From: Mucilaginibacter segetis
GTDB taxonomy: Bacteria; Bacteroidota; Bacteroidia; Sphingobacteriales; Sphingobacteriaceae
Reading direction: 5' to 3'
Assembly (NCBI RefSeq): GCF_016522075.1
Contig: NZ_JAEHFW010000003.1
Location: 434,001 to 498,000, forward strand
DNA: 64,000 nucleotides
A program made the translations under genes and the position numbers. This document shows positions 35,904 through 43,863 of this stretch, piece after piece (position 1 is the stretch's first letter; each line of letters opens with the position of its first letter). The notes below the pieces were generated by a model that had not been told where the DNA came from, made no database searches, and saw nothing but the letters and a program-made list of their open reading frames with translations.

Positions 35904-38690
35904 TCAAAAGGTGTAATTAAATGATAATGAATAGCTTGAACCTAAGTTGTATGCTTTAAATGTGGTGCCGCCAGATGGTGAGTATGGTTTCCCGTCAAGC
36001 TGATATTCGAAATTGTATTTTTGATTAAGGATATCGCTGCCGCTCAATTTGATCTCACCCTTGCTCTTTAGCACCTTATAACCCACCTGGAAATCCAGTA
36101 CGTTACGTGGTAACTCATACACGCTGGAGAACCTTTCGCCACCGGCGTAAAATATACGTTTGCCCAAACGGTTAAACAATAAGTTTATAGATAGTTTATT
36201 GTCAAGTTCATTATGCAGTAAACCGGCGTTGATCACATACGGCGACTGGCCAACCAGCGGGCGCGTAGTTTCTAAACGGGTTACACCATCATCAGGGTTA
36301 GTTACCCTTGATTTATTTACCGAGAAGTTAGCGTAGGCTGTAGTATTTTTAAAGAATGTGTTAGCATCAATAAAATCAAGCGTTTTACGCGCTTCCATCT
36401 CAAAACCGTACACATAAGCCGATTTAGAGTTAAAGTAAGTAATGGTTGTTGATGAGTTAGGGTCGTCAATAAGCGGCTCTATAGCACCGTTGAAGTGCTT
36501 GTAAAATGCAGATACCGAGAATATTTGTCCGGCTGAAGGATACAACTCATATCTTAAATCAGCATTATCAATAAGAGTGCGGTGTAGATTTGGATTACCC
36601 TGTTGTGTAGCTAACAGTTCATAATCATAGTATGCGAATGGCGCCAGCTCCCTGAATTCCGGACGGGCCACCGTGCGGTAGTACGCTACCCTTAAATTAG
36701 CCTTATCTGTTAATGCATAAGTAAAGTTTACAGATGGTAAAAAGTCAAGGTTATCTAATTTAACACGTGGCTGATCAACATTGGTTTCTTCGGTATTTAG
36801 TTTAAGGTCAAATTTCTCTACCCTTAAACCATAAACTATACGCACATTTTCGCCAATTTTGCTATCCAGCATGGCATAGCCAGAATTGGTAAAGCTGTTG
36901 GCATCATACCTATCGGTAGGGTTTGATAATTCTTCGAGGTTATAAACACCGGTTGCTATTACATTCGGACCGAACAGGGTTTCTATAGGGCGCTGTAAAA
37001 TGGCATTAATGTCATAGTTCTGATTGTTTTGGTCGATCACCAACCCAAGGAATCTTGCATTAAAAGTTCTGTCGCGGTATTGTGAGGAAACTCCTGCTTT
37101 AAATGTACTTTGTGTGAATAAATTAACCGGTACATTATAATCAACCTTACCCGAGTAGATGTTCTCGTTCAGATGAGAAAATACACGGGCATTTTCTTTA
37201 CCTAAGTTAGTTACAGTAGCGTAGTAAGGTTCGCCTGCGTTGGTTTGTTTGTAGTTTACCTTTTTCTGATCAGGCTGATCATTCAATACATTGCTGAAAC
37301 CCAGGTTCCATTTTATTTTAGAGTTTTTTGAACCTATGCTGTGGTCGCCCTCTATGGTTGATTTGAACAATGCTTTTTCTAACATATCATAAGCATAAAA
37401 CCTGTTATCAGAACTTGAAGTACCTGTGTTAGCACCGGTACGATACGTAAACTGATCATCCAATATGCGGTTGTAAAGATTTTTAAATGTGATCTTATTT
37501 TTACCGAAGCTGTAAGCGAAGTTGGCCAACGCTCCTACATTGGTAGAGAATTTAGAAACCTGATTATGGTAATCGTAGTTATCAAAATTCTGTATCAGAT
37601 CAGGAGTATAGTTCTGCGAATTACGATAAGTTAAGGCGATAGTAGTACCAAAGCGGTTTTTGTTTTCGCCAATCTCTTTTACATTACCTACAGTTAACTG
37701 ATAATTTTGACCGGGTAAGGCTTTATTGTTATATATACCAAAATCGTTGTTAAGGCTATTGATGGATTGTATGTTTTGAGTAAAGCCCAATTGCTTGTTT
37801 ACTATCTGGCTGGTGGTGGGAAAGTTATCTACCAGTTTACGGCTGCCATCATCAAAACCAAAATAATCGCTGACGCTGCGGAAACCGGTATTGAAATTTT
37901 TAAACGTGCTTTGGGTATTATAGCTATAACCTAAACTGAAGTTGATAAAATTTTGATCAGGGATGTCCTTGGTCAAAATTTGTACGTTACCACCTGCAAA
38001 ATCGCCTGGCAAATCGGGGCTTGCTGTTTTGCTGATGATAATATTATCAATTAAGCTTGATGGAACGATATCAAATGAGAATGCCTTACGGTTAGGCTCG
38101 GTACTTGGCAGCGGTGCGCCATCTAACGATGCGGTGTTGTACCTGTCGCTCAAACCACGAACGATCACAAATTTATTATCCTGAATAGTAGTACCGCTCA
38201 CTCTTTTGAGTACATCGCTGGTGTTTTTATCAGGCGATTTTCTGATGAGTTCTGAAGAGATACCGTCAGATATCGACACGCTGTTTTTTTGGATAGCATA
38301 TAACGCGCTGGTAGATTCCTGCCGATAGGTTGCCTTTATCACTACTTCGTTAAGTGTTTGCGAGGCTGATTGCCCCATGGTGATATTAAGCGGAGTAGTA
38401 GCATCGGCCTTTACCTCAATGTCGGATATCGACTTGCTTTGATAGCCGATGTATCTTACCAATACGGTGTATTTACCGGGCTGTAAACCGCTTAATACAT
38501 AATGGCCTTCCACATCAGTTGCGGTGCCCGAAGTTGTGCCTTGTATGCTTACTGTGGCACCAATTAAGGTTTCGCTGTTTTTTTCGTCAATTACTTTACC
38601 TGCTATTTTACCTGTGCTTTGTGCAAATAGCTGATTAGCAGAAAATAGGGTTACCAATAATATGGTAAGGATTGATAATGTTTTTTTCAC
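35904..38690 (-). CDS. TonB-dependent receptor with carboxypeptidase-regulatory N-domain
   Basis: Outer-membrane active transporter, about 928 residues. Signal peptide (MKKTLSILTILLVTLFSANQLFAQ), carboxypeptidase-regulatory sandwich (about 26-105: KIAGKVIDEKNSETLIGATV), plug domain (about 115-230: ELIRKSPDKNTSDVLKRVSG, FVIVRGLSDRYNTASLDGAP), then a 22-strand-type barrel ending LSFNYTF. The start was set at GTG 38690, which places the signal peptide properly; a TTG at 38714 would add 8 residues. It lacks the paired SusD gene, so it is not a classic SusC; the downstream partner is a lipoprotein. Ligand unknown. Confidence 0.9.
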   Translation of the reverse strand: MKKTLSILTILLVTLFSANQLFAQSTGKIAGKVIDEKNSETLIGATVSIQGTTSGTATDVEGHYVLSGLQPGKYTVLVRYIGYQSKSISDIEVKADATTPLNITMGQSASQTLNEVVIKATYRQESTSALYAIQKNSVSISDGISSELIRKSPDKNTSDVLKRVSGTTIQDNKFVIVRGLSDRYNTASLDGAPLPSTEPNRKAFSFDIVPSSLIDNIIISKTASPDLPGDFAGGNVQILTKDIPDQNFINFSLGYSYNTQSTFKNFNTGFRSVSDYFGFDDGSRKLVDNFPTTSQIVNKQLGFTQNIQSINSLNNDFGIYNNKALPGQNYQLTVGNVKEIGENKNRFGTTIALTYRNSQNYTPDLIQNFDNYDYHNQVSKFSTNVGALANFAYSFGKNKITFKNLYNRILDDQFTYRTGANTGTSSSDNRFYAYDMLEKALFKSTIEGDHSIGSKNSKIKWNLGFSNVLNDQPDQKKVNYKQTNAGEPYYATVTNLGKENARVFSHLNENIYSGKVDYNVPVNLFTQSTFKAGVSSQYRDRTFNARFLGLVIDQNNQNYDINAILQRPIETLFGPNVIATGVYNLEELSNPTDRYDANSFTNSGYAMLDSKIGENVRIVYGLRVEKFDLKLNTEETNVDQPRVKLDNLDFLPSVNFTYALTDKANLRVAYYRTVARPEFRELAPFAYYDYELLATQQGNPNLHRTLIDNADLRYELYPSAGQIFSVSAFYKHFNGAIEPLIDDPNSSTTITYFNSKSAYVYGFEMEARKTLDFIDANTFFKNTTAYANFSVNKSRVTNPDDGVTRLETTRPLVGQSPYVINAGLLHNELDNKLSINLLFNRLGKRIFYAGGERFSSVYELPRNVLDFQVGYKVLKSKGEIKLSGSDILNQKYNFEYQLDGKPYSPSGGTTFKAYNLGSSYSLSFNYTF

Positions 38691-38967
38691 GTGACTGAGT
38701 TTAATCAGGTGCAAAACTATTATCCAAATGTTAGTTGAATGTTATGTGTGCATTAACATAACGGAACCTTAATATTAATATAATGTTAAATGTGCTCAAT
38801 GCCCAACTAAATTACATCTACGGTAAATCGTGCATGCTTTTAATTAATCCTATGAGGATTTACTATCCTTAAACGGATCATATATGAGGTGTTTTGCGTG
38901 TTGTATGGGTTGATCCGGGCACGGTTTATGTTTGATATAATTAATAAAATATTAAATACAGATAATT

Positions 38968-39894
38968 ATGAAAGCGATAAGAATTCATGAATTTGGCGGA
39001 CCCGACGTGTTAGAATTGGATGATATAGATATACCACAGCCTGCAGAGGATGAAGTGCTGATAAAAGTATATGCCAGTAGCGTAAACCCGGTGGATCAGA
39101 AAATATTTGAGGGAAAGGCGCAGCAGAAATTCCCGGTCAGTTTACCATTAACCATCGGTTGGGATGTTTCCGGCGTAATAGAGGGTGCAGGAAATAAAGT
39201 GCGTAATTTTAGCATCGGTGACGAAGTATACGCGCGTCCATTTCCAACTATTAACGGCGCCTTTGCCGAATATGTGGTAGTAAAAGCTGATGAAATAGCG
39301 CTTAAACCAAAAAGCATAGATCATCTGAAAGCGGCTGCTGTACCACTGGCCGGACTTACCGCATGGCAGGGTTTATTTAAGTATGGTGGTTTACAACGCG
39401 ATCAAAAAGTATTAATACATGGCGCGTCAGGCGGGGTAGGCAGTTTTGCAGTTCAGCTGGCTAAGTGGAAGGGTGCTTTTGTAATAGGTACGGCATCAGC
39501 CCCAAACCTTGATTTTGTTAAACAGTTAGGCGCCGATGAAGCTTTAGATTATAAAAGTGAAAGATTTGAAGAGCATGTGCAGGATGTTGATCTGGTGTTT
39601 GATCTGATAGGTGGCGATACACAAAAGCGATCGCTGGAGGTACTTAAAGAGGGTGGCCGGCTTATAACTACGGTACAACCCTTGTATAAAGATGATGCAA
39701 AGGAGAAAAACATCCGGTTGGAAGGATTTACAGCACAGTCCTATGCAGAAGATTTAGAAAAAATTGCTGAACTGATAGATAAAGGAGTTGTTGACCCTGT
39801 AGTTTCAAGTATTATAAACCTGGAAGATGCCAAACAAGCAGAAATACTGAATGCAAAAGGCAACAGGGGTAAGATAGTTATCAAGGTTGTTTGA
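38968..39894 (+). CDS. MDR-superfamily NADPH:quinone-type oxidoreductase
   Basis: Zinc-free medium-chain dehydrogenase/reductase of 308 residues, expected to reduce quinones or enones with NADPH. GroES-like N-half (MKAIRIHEFGGPDVLELDDIDIPQP, ASSVNPVDQKIFEG) and Rossmann C-half with VLIHGASGGVGSFAVQLAKWKGAFVIG (AxxGxxG, about 148-174). The catalytic zinc ligands of alcohol dehydrogenases are absent. Physiological substrate unknown. A TATGTTTG box at 38927-38934 in the 277-base divergent gap could be its -7 element, but no -33 box is well placed. Confidence 0.9.
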   Translation: MKAIRIHEFGGPDVLELDDIDIPQPAEDEVLIKVYASSVNPVDQKIFEGKAQQKFPVSLPLTIGWDVSGVIEGAGNKVRNFSIGDEVYARPFPTINGAFAEYVVVKADEIALKPKSIDHLKAAAVPLAGLTAWQGLFKYGGLQRDQKVLIHGASGGVGSFAVQLAKWKGAFVIGTASAPNLDFVKQLGADEALDYKSERFEEHVQDVDLVFDLIGGDTQKRSLEVLKEGGRLITTVQPLYKDDAKEKNIRLEGFTAQSYAEDLEKIAELIDKGVVDPVVSSIINLEDAKQAEILNAKGNRGKIVIKVV

Positions 39895-39921
39895 TATTGA
39901 GGACATGGGTGATGGCGGACA

Positions 39922-40878
39922 TCAGTTTCTGAAATCCTGCGTGATCATGAGGCCATAAATTCCGCCATCCAATATACCAATGCCCAGCCTGCCGAACGAG
40001 GGGTTTAGGATGTTAGCCTTATGCCCCGGTGAATTCATCAGCCCCTTATGTGCAATGGACAGTGTTTGCGCAAGGGCCAGGTTTTCGCCGGCGGTAATAA
40101 AGGTGATGTTACCTTTTTTCATGCGGCCAAAAGGATTGGTACCCTCAGGAGTATAGTGTGAAAAATATCCCCTCACAAACATATCAACCGAATGCTTGCG
40201 GGCCACAACAGTCATTTCCGGATCGGCTTTTACCGGATTTAGGCCACGTGAAGTACGCTCTTTATTTACAAGTATCAGCATTTGCGCCTCAAGGTCAGGC
40301 CGTGGCTTAGCGTTATCCTTGGTAAACGGAAGCTTAACAGATTTTTCTTCGCCCAGCTCGGCTCCATTCCCGTTAAGCGTGTGGTTTAACGCGTTACTGA
40401 ACACCGGCGACATTTTATCATCCAGCCAGCTAACTTTATTGACCAATGCACTAGCCAGTTTACTATCCCGGGTTTTTTGGGAGATACTATTGGTAAACGG
40501 TATCAGCAACATTAGAGTAGCCAGTAATGTCGCCCATATGTAGCCATTGATAACTCCCGGTACAACTCCCAATATTTTATTAATGACATTATTATGTGCA
40601 CGCTCAGGTACCTCATGTAATAGCAGGCCCTCCAGTTTATCTAATATTACACGGCCAATTATTACCGCTATAAAAAATCCAAGCGGCGCAGCCCAAACCC
40701 CGAATGATGGTGACAGTTTTAATAATATCCAGGCTATATAACTATAACCCAGGAAACCGATGATCAAACTGCCTATCCATGATATTAACACCAGCGATGA
40801 TAAGATAAACCCGCGTGTAGTGCTCACCCATATGCATGCAACAAAAATCAACGATAATAACAGATCAATATAATTCAA
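39922..40878 (-). CDS. CvpA-CAP (SCP/PR1) fusion membrane protein
   Basis: Two-domain inner-membrane protein of 318 residues. The N-half (about 1-165) is CvpA-like with four membrane segments (LLLSLIFVACIWVSTTRGF, LVLISWIGSLIIGFLGY, APLGFFIAVIIGRVIL, VPGVINGYIWATLLATLML). After a polar linker, the C-half (about 195-318) is a CAP/SCP domain facing the periplasm: MLILVNKERTSRGLNPVKAD, VARKHSVDMFVRGYFSHYTPEG, GENLAL, and LMNSPGHKANILNPSFGRLGIG, with the two His and Glu of the CAP cavity. Substrate unknown. CvpA proteins affect envelope integrity in other bacteria; the CAP part may sense or bind an envelope ligand. Confidence 0.85.
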   Translation of the reverse strand: MNYIDLLLSLIFVACIWVSTTRGFILSSLVLISWIGSLIIGFLGYSYIAWILLKLSPSFGVWAAPLGFFIAVIIGRVILDKLEGLLLHEVPERAHNNVINKILGVVPGVINGYIWATLLATLMLLIPFTNSISQKTRDSKLASALVNKVSWLDDKMSPVFSNALNHTLNGNGAELGEEKSVKLPFTKDNAKPRPDLEAQMLILVNKERTSRGLNPVKADPEMTVVARKHSVDMFVRGYFSHYTPEGTNPFGRMKKGNITFITAGENLALAQTLSIAHKGLMNSPGHKANILNPSFGRLGIGILDGGIYGLMITQDFRN

Positions 40879-41037
40879 TTTACCTCCGGTTTACAGGGGA
40901 TTAACAATTAAAGCGAGGGCTTGTTCAGTTTGGCTTTTACCCCTGCTTATAATATCAGACCATCTTAAATATTGAAAAGTAGACATTTCCTGTGAAAATA
41001 CGTAGTATAAAAAGGAAGCAAGGAAAGTAAAAATAAA

Positions 41038-41069
41038 TTTGTGCAACTGAATGGTTGCCATTATATTTG
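41038..41069 (+). promoter_or_regulatory. Bacteroidota-type promoter of the arsR-SRPBCC operon
   Basis: TTTG at 41038-41041, a 20-base spacer and TATATTTG at 41062-41069 match the -33 TTTG and -7 TAnnTTTG consensus. The predicted transcript would start around 41074, about 25 bases before the ATG. Confidence 0.6.
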
Positions 41070-41093
41070 CAACCAAACGATTGCAAATATAAT
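41060..41093. promoter_or_regulatory. 13-bp perfect inverted repeat, likely ArsR operator
   Basis: ATTATATTTGCAA (41060-41072) and TTGCAAATATAAT (41081-41093) are perfect complements with an 8-base spacer. The site covers the -7 box and predicted transcription start, the usual place for ArsR/SmtB autorepression. A second small inverted pair, GGTTGC (41053-41058) and GCAACC (41069-41074), overlaps it. Confidence 0.6.
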
Positions 41094-41098
41094 GTGTG

Positions 41099-41416
41099 AT
41101 GAGACGAGACGTATTCCAGGCTATTGCCGATCCCACCCGAAGGGCCATATTAAGTTTACTGGCGCTAAACGCCATGACGCCCAATGCTATTGCTGAACAT
41201 TTTGACAGCAGCAGGCAGGCCATATCAAAACATATAAAAATACTGACCGAATGCCGGCTGGTAGATCAGCAGCAAAGAGGGCGGGAGATTCATTACCATT
41301 TTAACGCGCAAAAAATGAAGGAAGTAGATATATGGATGGAGCAGTTCCGAAAACAGTGGGAGAGTCGTTTTGATCAGTTAGATGTATTATTAAAGAACCA
41401 AAACAAAAACCAATAA
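41099..41416 (+). CDS. ArsR-family winged-helix repressor
   Basis: Small DNA-binding regulator of 105 residues. [39 protein letters not shown] is the winged helix-turn-helix with the ArsR recognition helix ([11 protein letters not shown]), and GREIHYHFN is the wing. The metal-site ELCVCD motif of ArsR/SmtB sensors is absent, so it is of the metal-free subclass that pairs with SRPBCC proteins. The ATG at 41099 is preferred over the adjacent GTG. The next gene starts 1 base after its stop. A perfect palindrome over its promoter suggests autoregulation. Confidence 0.92.
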   Translation: MRRDVFQAIADPTRRAILSLLALNAMTPNAIAEHFDSSRQAISKHIKILTECRLVDQQQRGREIHYHFNAQKMKEVDIWMEQFRKQWESRFDQLDVLLKNQNKNQ

Positions 41417-41417
41417 T

Positions 41418-41915
41418 ATGAATACAAAAGAAACCGTTTTTACAAAAGACGAGCAAAACAAAAAGCTAATAGTAGTACGCGCGTTTGATGCTCCTCAGGA
41501 GCAGGTATGGAAGGCGTGGACGGATAGCGCTATACTTGACCAATGGTGGGCACCTAAACCTTACCGTGCCGAAACCAAAACCATGGACTTCAGAACCTGC
41601 GGGCATTGGCTGTATTTTATGATAGGGCCGCAGGGCGATACCACCCTGTGCCGGGTGAATTTTGTGACAGTAGAAGACCAAAAGGGATTTTCTACTGAAA
41701 CCTTTTTTTGTGATGCGCAAGGTAACGAGAACCCTGATCTTCCGAAAATGTACTGGGATACCCGCTTTAGCCAGAGCGGGAAGGTAACCACCGTGAATAT
41801 TGAGATCAGTTTTGATAACCTGGAAGATATGGAAGCTATTATTAAAATGGGCTTTAAAGAAGGATTTACTATGGGATTGGGTAACCTTGATGAATACTTA
41901 GCTAATAACGGATAA
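41418..41915 (+). CDS. SRPBCC/AHSA1-like domain protein
   Basis: Single-domain START/SRPBCC protein (165 residues), expected to bind a small hydrophobic ligand in its helix-grip cavity. The opening IVVRAFDAPQEQVWKAWTDSAILDQWWAPKPYRAE is the AHSA1-like signature and the C-terminal helix (NLEDMEAIIKMGFKEGFTMGLGNLDEYL) closes the fold. Cotranscribed with arsR; this arrangement is common, with the SRPBCC partner possibly handling the inducer. Ends at a strong terminator. Confidence 0.9.
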   Translation: MNTKETVFTKDEQNKKLIVVRAFDAPQEQVWKAWTDSAILDQWWAPKPYRAETKTMDFRTCGHWLYFMIGPQGDTTLCRVNFVTVEDQKGFSTETFFCDAQGNENPDLPKMYWDTRFSQSGKVTTVNIEISFDNLEDMEAIIKMGFKEGFTMGLGNLDEYLANNG

Positions 41916-41948
41916 CATAAATCAGCTAAAGCCGTTTGCGGCAATAAT

Positions 41949-41982
41949 AAAAGGTTGTTTCCGGCAAAGGAAACAACCTTTT
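41949..41982 (+). terminator. strong rho-independent terminator of the arsR operon
   Basis: AAAAGGTTGTTTCC (41949-41962) pairs perfectly with GGAAACAACCTTTT (41969-41982) around a 6-base loop; T-rich sequence follows. Confidence 0.85.
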
Positions 41983-42073
41983 ACATTTTATGGGGATGAA
42001 ATAGCTTTGATATGCTGATTGCTGCCTATATTGTGTTAATATATAAACGAAACCATTGCAGGGATATTGAACT

Positions 42074-43009
42074 ATGAAAGCAGCTAAGCACATCATACAC
42101 ACACGTACATTAAAGGCGGGCATAAGTATCGCTGTTATATTATTTATGGGGATGCTGCTACCGGCAATATGCAGCGCGCAGCAGGTTAAGAGTAAACCGG
42201 GGCTTTTTTACGCGGTAACAGGCAACGGATTAAAAGATACCTCTTACCTGTTTGGTACCTTCCATTTGGTTAAAAGCGGTTATATGTCGCAGTTGCCGCA
42301 CGTGCAGCAGGCTCTGCAAAAATCAAAAGGGGTGGTAGTGGAAACACTTATCGATTCTGCTAAGCTGCCGCAGCTGCAGGCCATGAGCTTTTTGAAAGAT
42401 AAAACGCTGAGCAGTATGCTGGATAAACCTTTTAGCGACAGTTTGGATGCCGAACTTAAAAACACACTGGGGATGGGCTTAGCGCAACTGGATAAGTTTA
42501 AACCGATAAGTATTACGGTTACCTTATCAATGATATACATACAACAAAATAAACCGCCGGTATTAAACAATTACGATGGCGCGCCTTTGGATATTTACTT
42601 TGCCGACTACGGTAAGCAGCATGCTAAAATGGTTACCCCGTTTGAAACCGCCGAAGAGCAAATGGATATACTATTCAATAAAACCAGCGACGCAGAGCAA
42701 ATAATCGATCTGAAACGATTTATACGCCATAAAGATGAAATGAGGACTTTAGGGAACGAAGAAGTAGACGCCTGGGTAGGGAATGACCTGGATAAACTGC
42801 AATACCTGTATGACAATTACTCGGATGCAGTTGGTAACTTAGATTATCTGCTTAAAAACCGTAATCTTAAATGGATGACCGTTTTGCCCGCATTGCTGCA
42901 AAAGCAGGGGCAATTTGTAGGGGTGGGGGCACTGCACCTTTCCGGGCCCGATGGGCTGGTGGAACAATTGCGTAAAAAGGGGTATACGGTTACGCCATTA
43001 AAATTATAA
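42074..43009 (+). CDS. TraB/GumN-family secreted protein
   Basis: Predicted exported protein of the TraB/GumN (GxxxH-containing, Tiki-like) family, 311 residues. A signal peptide (AGISIAVILFMGMLLPAICSAQQ) precedes GLFYAVTGNGLKDTSYLFGTFHLVKSGY (GTFH motif, about 57-60) and the C-terminal second half-site GQFVGVGALHLSGPDGLVEQLRKKGYTV (GAxHL). Tiki relatives are metalloproteases; bacterial members lack firm biochemical data. It is 27 bases ahead of the DUF1684 gene, so the two likely form an operon. Confidence 0.88.
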   Translation: MKAAKHIIHTRTLKAGISIAVILFMGMLLPAICSAQQVKSKPGLFYAVTGNGLKDTSYLFGTFHLVKSGYMSQLPHVQQALQKSKGVVVETLIDSAKLPQLQAMSFLKDKTLSSMLDKPFSDSLDAELKNTLGMGLAQLDKFKPISITVTLSMIYIQQNKPPVLNNYDGAPLDIYFADYGKQHAKMVTPFETAEEQMDILFNKTSDAEQIIDLKRFIRHKDEMRTLGNEEVDAWVGNDLDKLQYLYDNYSDAVGNLDYLLKNRNLKWMTVLPALLQKQGQFVGVGALHLSGPDGLVEQLRKKGYTVTPLKL

Positions 43010-43036
43010 GGTTACACACATCTTTATATAATACTG

Positions 43037-43642
43037 ATGAAACTACTGAAATATCTGCCATTACTGTTATTGTTAACGAGCGCGAATTTGTTTGCGCAAA
43101 ACTATACCGCGCAAATTGAAAAATTCAGGGAAGATTATAAAAGCGATTTTTTGCAGGAAAAGAATTCTCCGCTTAAGCAGGAGGATCTGCAATACCTGCG
43201 TTTTTATGATGCTGACAGCAGTTACCGCGTACGCGCCGCTGCCCAAATATTAACCGCTGCCCCCACTTTTATTATGCCTGTATTTAGCGGCACAGGCCGC
43301 GAATATGCACCCTACGCTCTGTTGAATTTTAAACTGAAGGGCAAATCCATGCAGCTTACGGTTTACCGAAGCCTGGCACTGGCGAAAATACCTTCTTATA
43401 AGGATTACCTGCTGTTGCTTTTTACTGACGAAACCAACGGAAAAACCACCTATGGGGGCGGGCGTTATATTGATATGCGCGAGGGCGATTTTATCAACGG
43501 CACTGTTGTTATAGATTTTAATAAAGCCTACAACCCTTACTGCGCTTTTAGCGGAGGATATAGCTGTCCTAAACCACCCGATGAAAATCACCTCGATTGC
43601 GAAATATTAGCAGGTGAAAAAATGTTTGCGAAAGCGCACTGA
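43037..43642 (+). CDS. DUF1684-family secreted protein
   Basis: Exported protein of 201 residues (signal peptide MKLLKYLPLLLLLTSANLFAQ). Family landmarks: FREDYKSDFLQEKNSPL near the mature N-terminus, GREYAPYALLNFKLKGKSMQLTVYR, YGGGRYIDM and the terminal CAFSGGYSCPKPPDENHLDCEILAGEKMF, where the C-P-x-P-P-x-E-N-x-L block is diagnostic. Function is unknown; the conserved Cys and acidic residues hint at a ligand- or metal-binding site. Downstream partner of the TraB/GumN gene. Confidence 0.88.
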   Translation: MKLLKYLPLLLLLTSANLFAQNYTAQIEKFREDYKSDFLQEKNSPLKQEDLQYLRFYDADSSYRVRAAAQILTAAPTFIMPVFSGTGREYAPYALLNFKLKGKSMQLTVYRSLALAKIPSYKDYLLLLFTDETNGKTTYGGGRYIDMREGDFINGTVVIDFNKAYNPYCAFSGGYSCPKPPDENHLDCEILAGEKMFAKAH

Positions 43643-43656
43643 TCAGCAGGTGTAGT

Positions 43657-43682
43657 TGTTCCGTTTTTTAAAAAACGGAACA
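43657..43682. terminator. 26-bp perfect palindrome after the DUF1684 gene
   Basis: TGTTCCGTTTTTT and its complement AAAAAACGGAACA abut without a loop (the centre would open as one). It is followed by CTTTTTAAAAAATTT and lies 15 bases past the stop, so it can terminate the TraB-DUF1684 transcript. Confidence 0.55.
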
Positions 43683-43793
43683 CTTTTTAAAAAATTTTAG
43701 TTACCTAACTATTAAATATATACCGGGTTTATATAAAGTACGGGGATAGTAAATTCAAGAAATTAAAAACAGGTAACTGTTTAATTATCAGAA

Positions 43794-43835
43794 TGTTCCG
43801 CTTGTTCCGTTTTTTGTATACACACACGCGGAACA
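43794..43835. repeat. second TGTTCCG inverted-repeat cluster before the trehalase gene end
   Basis: TGTTCCGC (43794-43801) pairs with GCGGAACA (43828-43835); a further TTGTTCCG lies at 43803. It is 29 bases past the trehalase stop (minus strand) and may be its terminator stem, though no U-tract follows directly. Confidence 0.45.
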
Positions 43836-43863
43836 GAACAAGAACTAACTGAATTCTTTGAAT

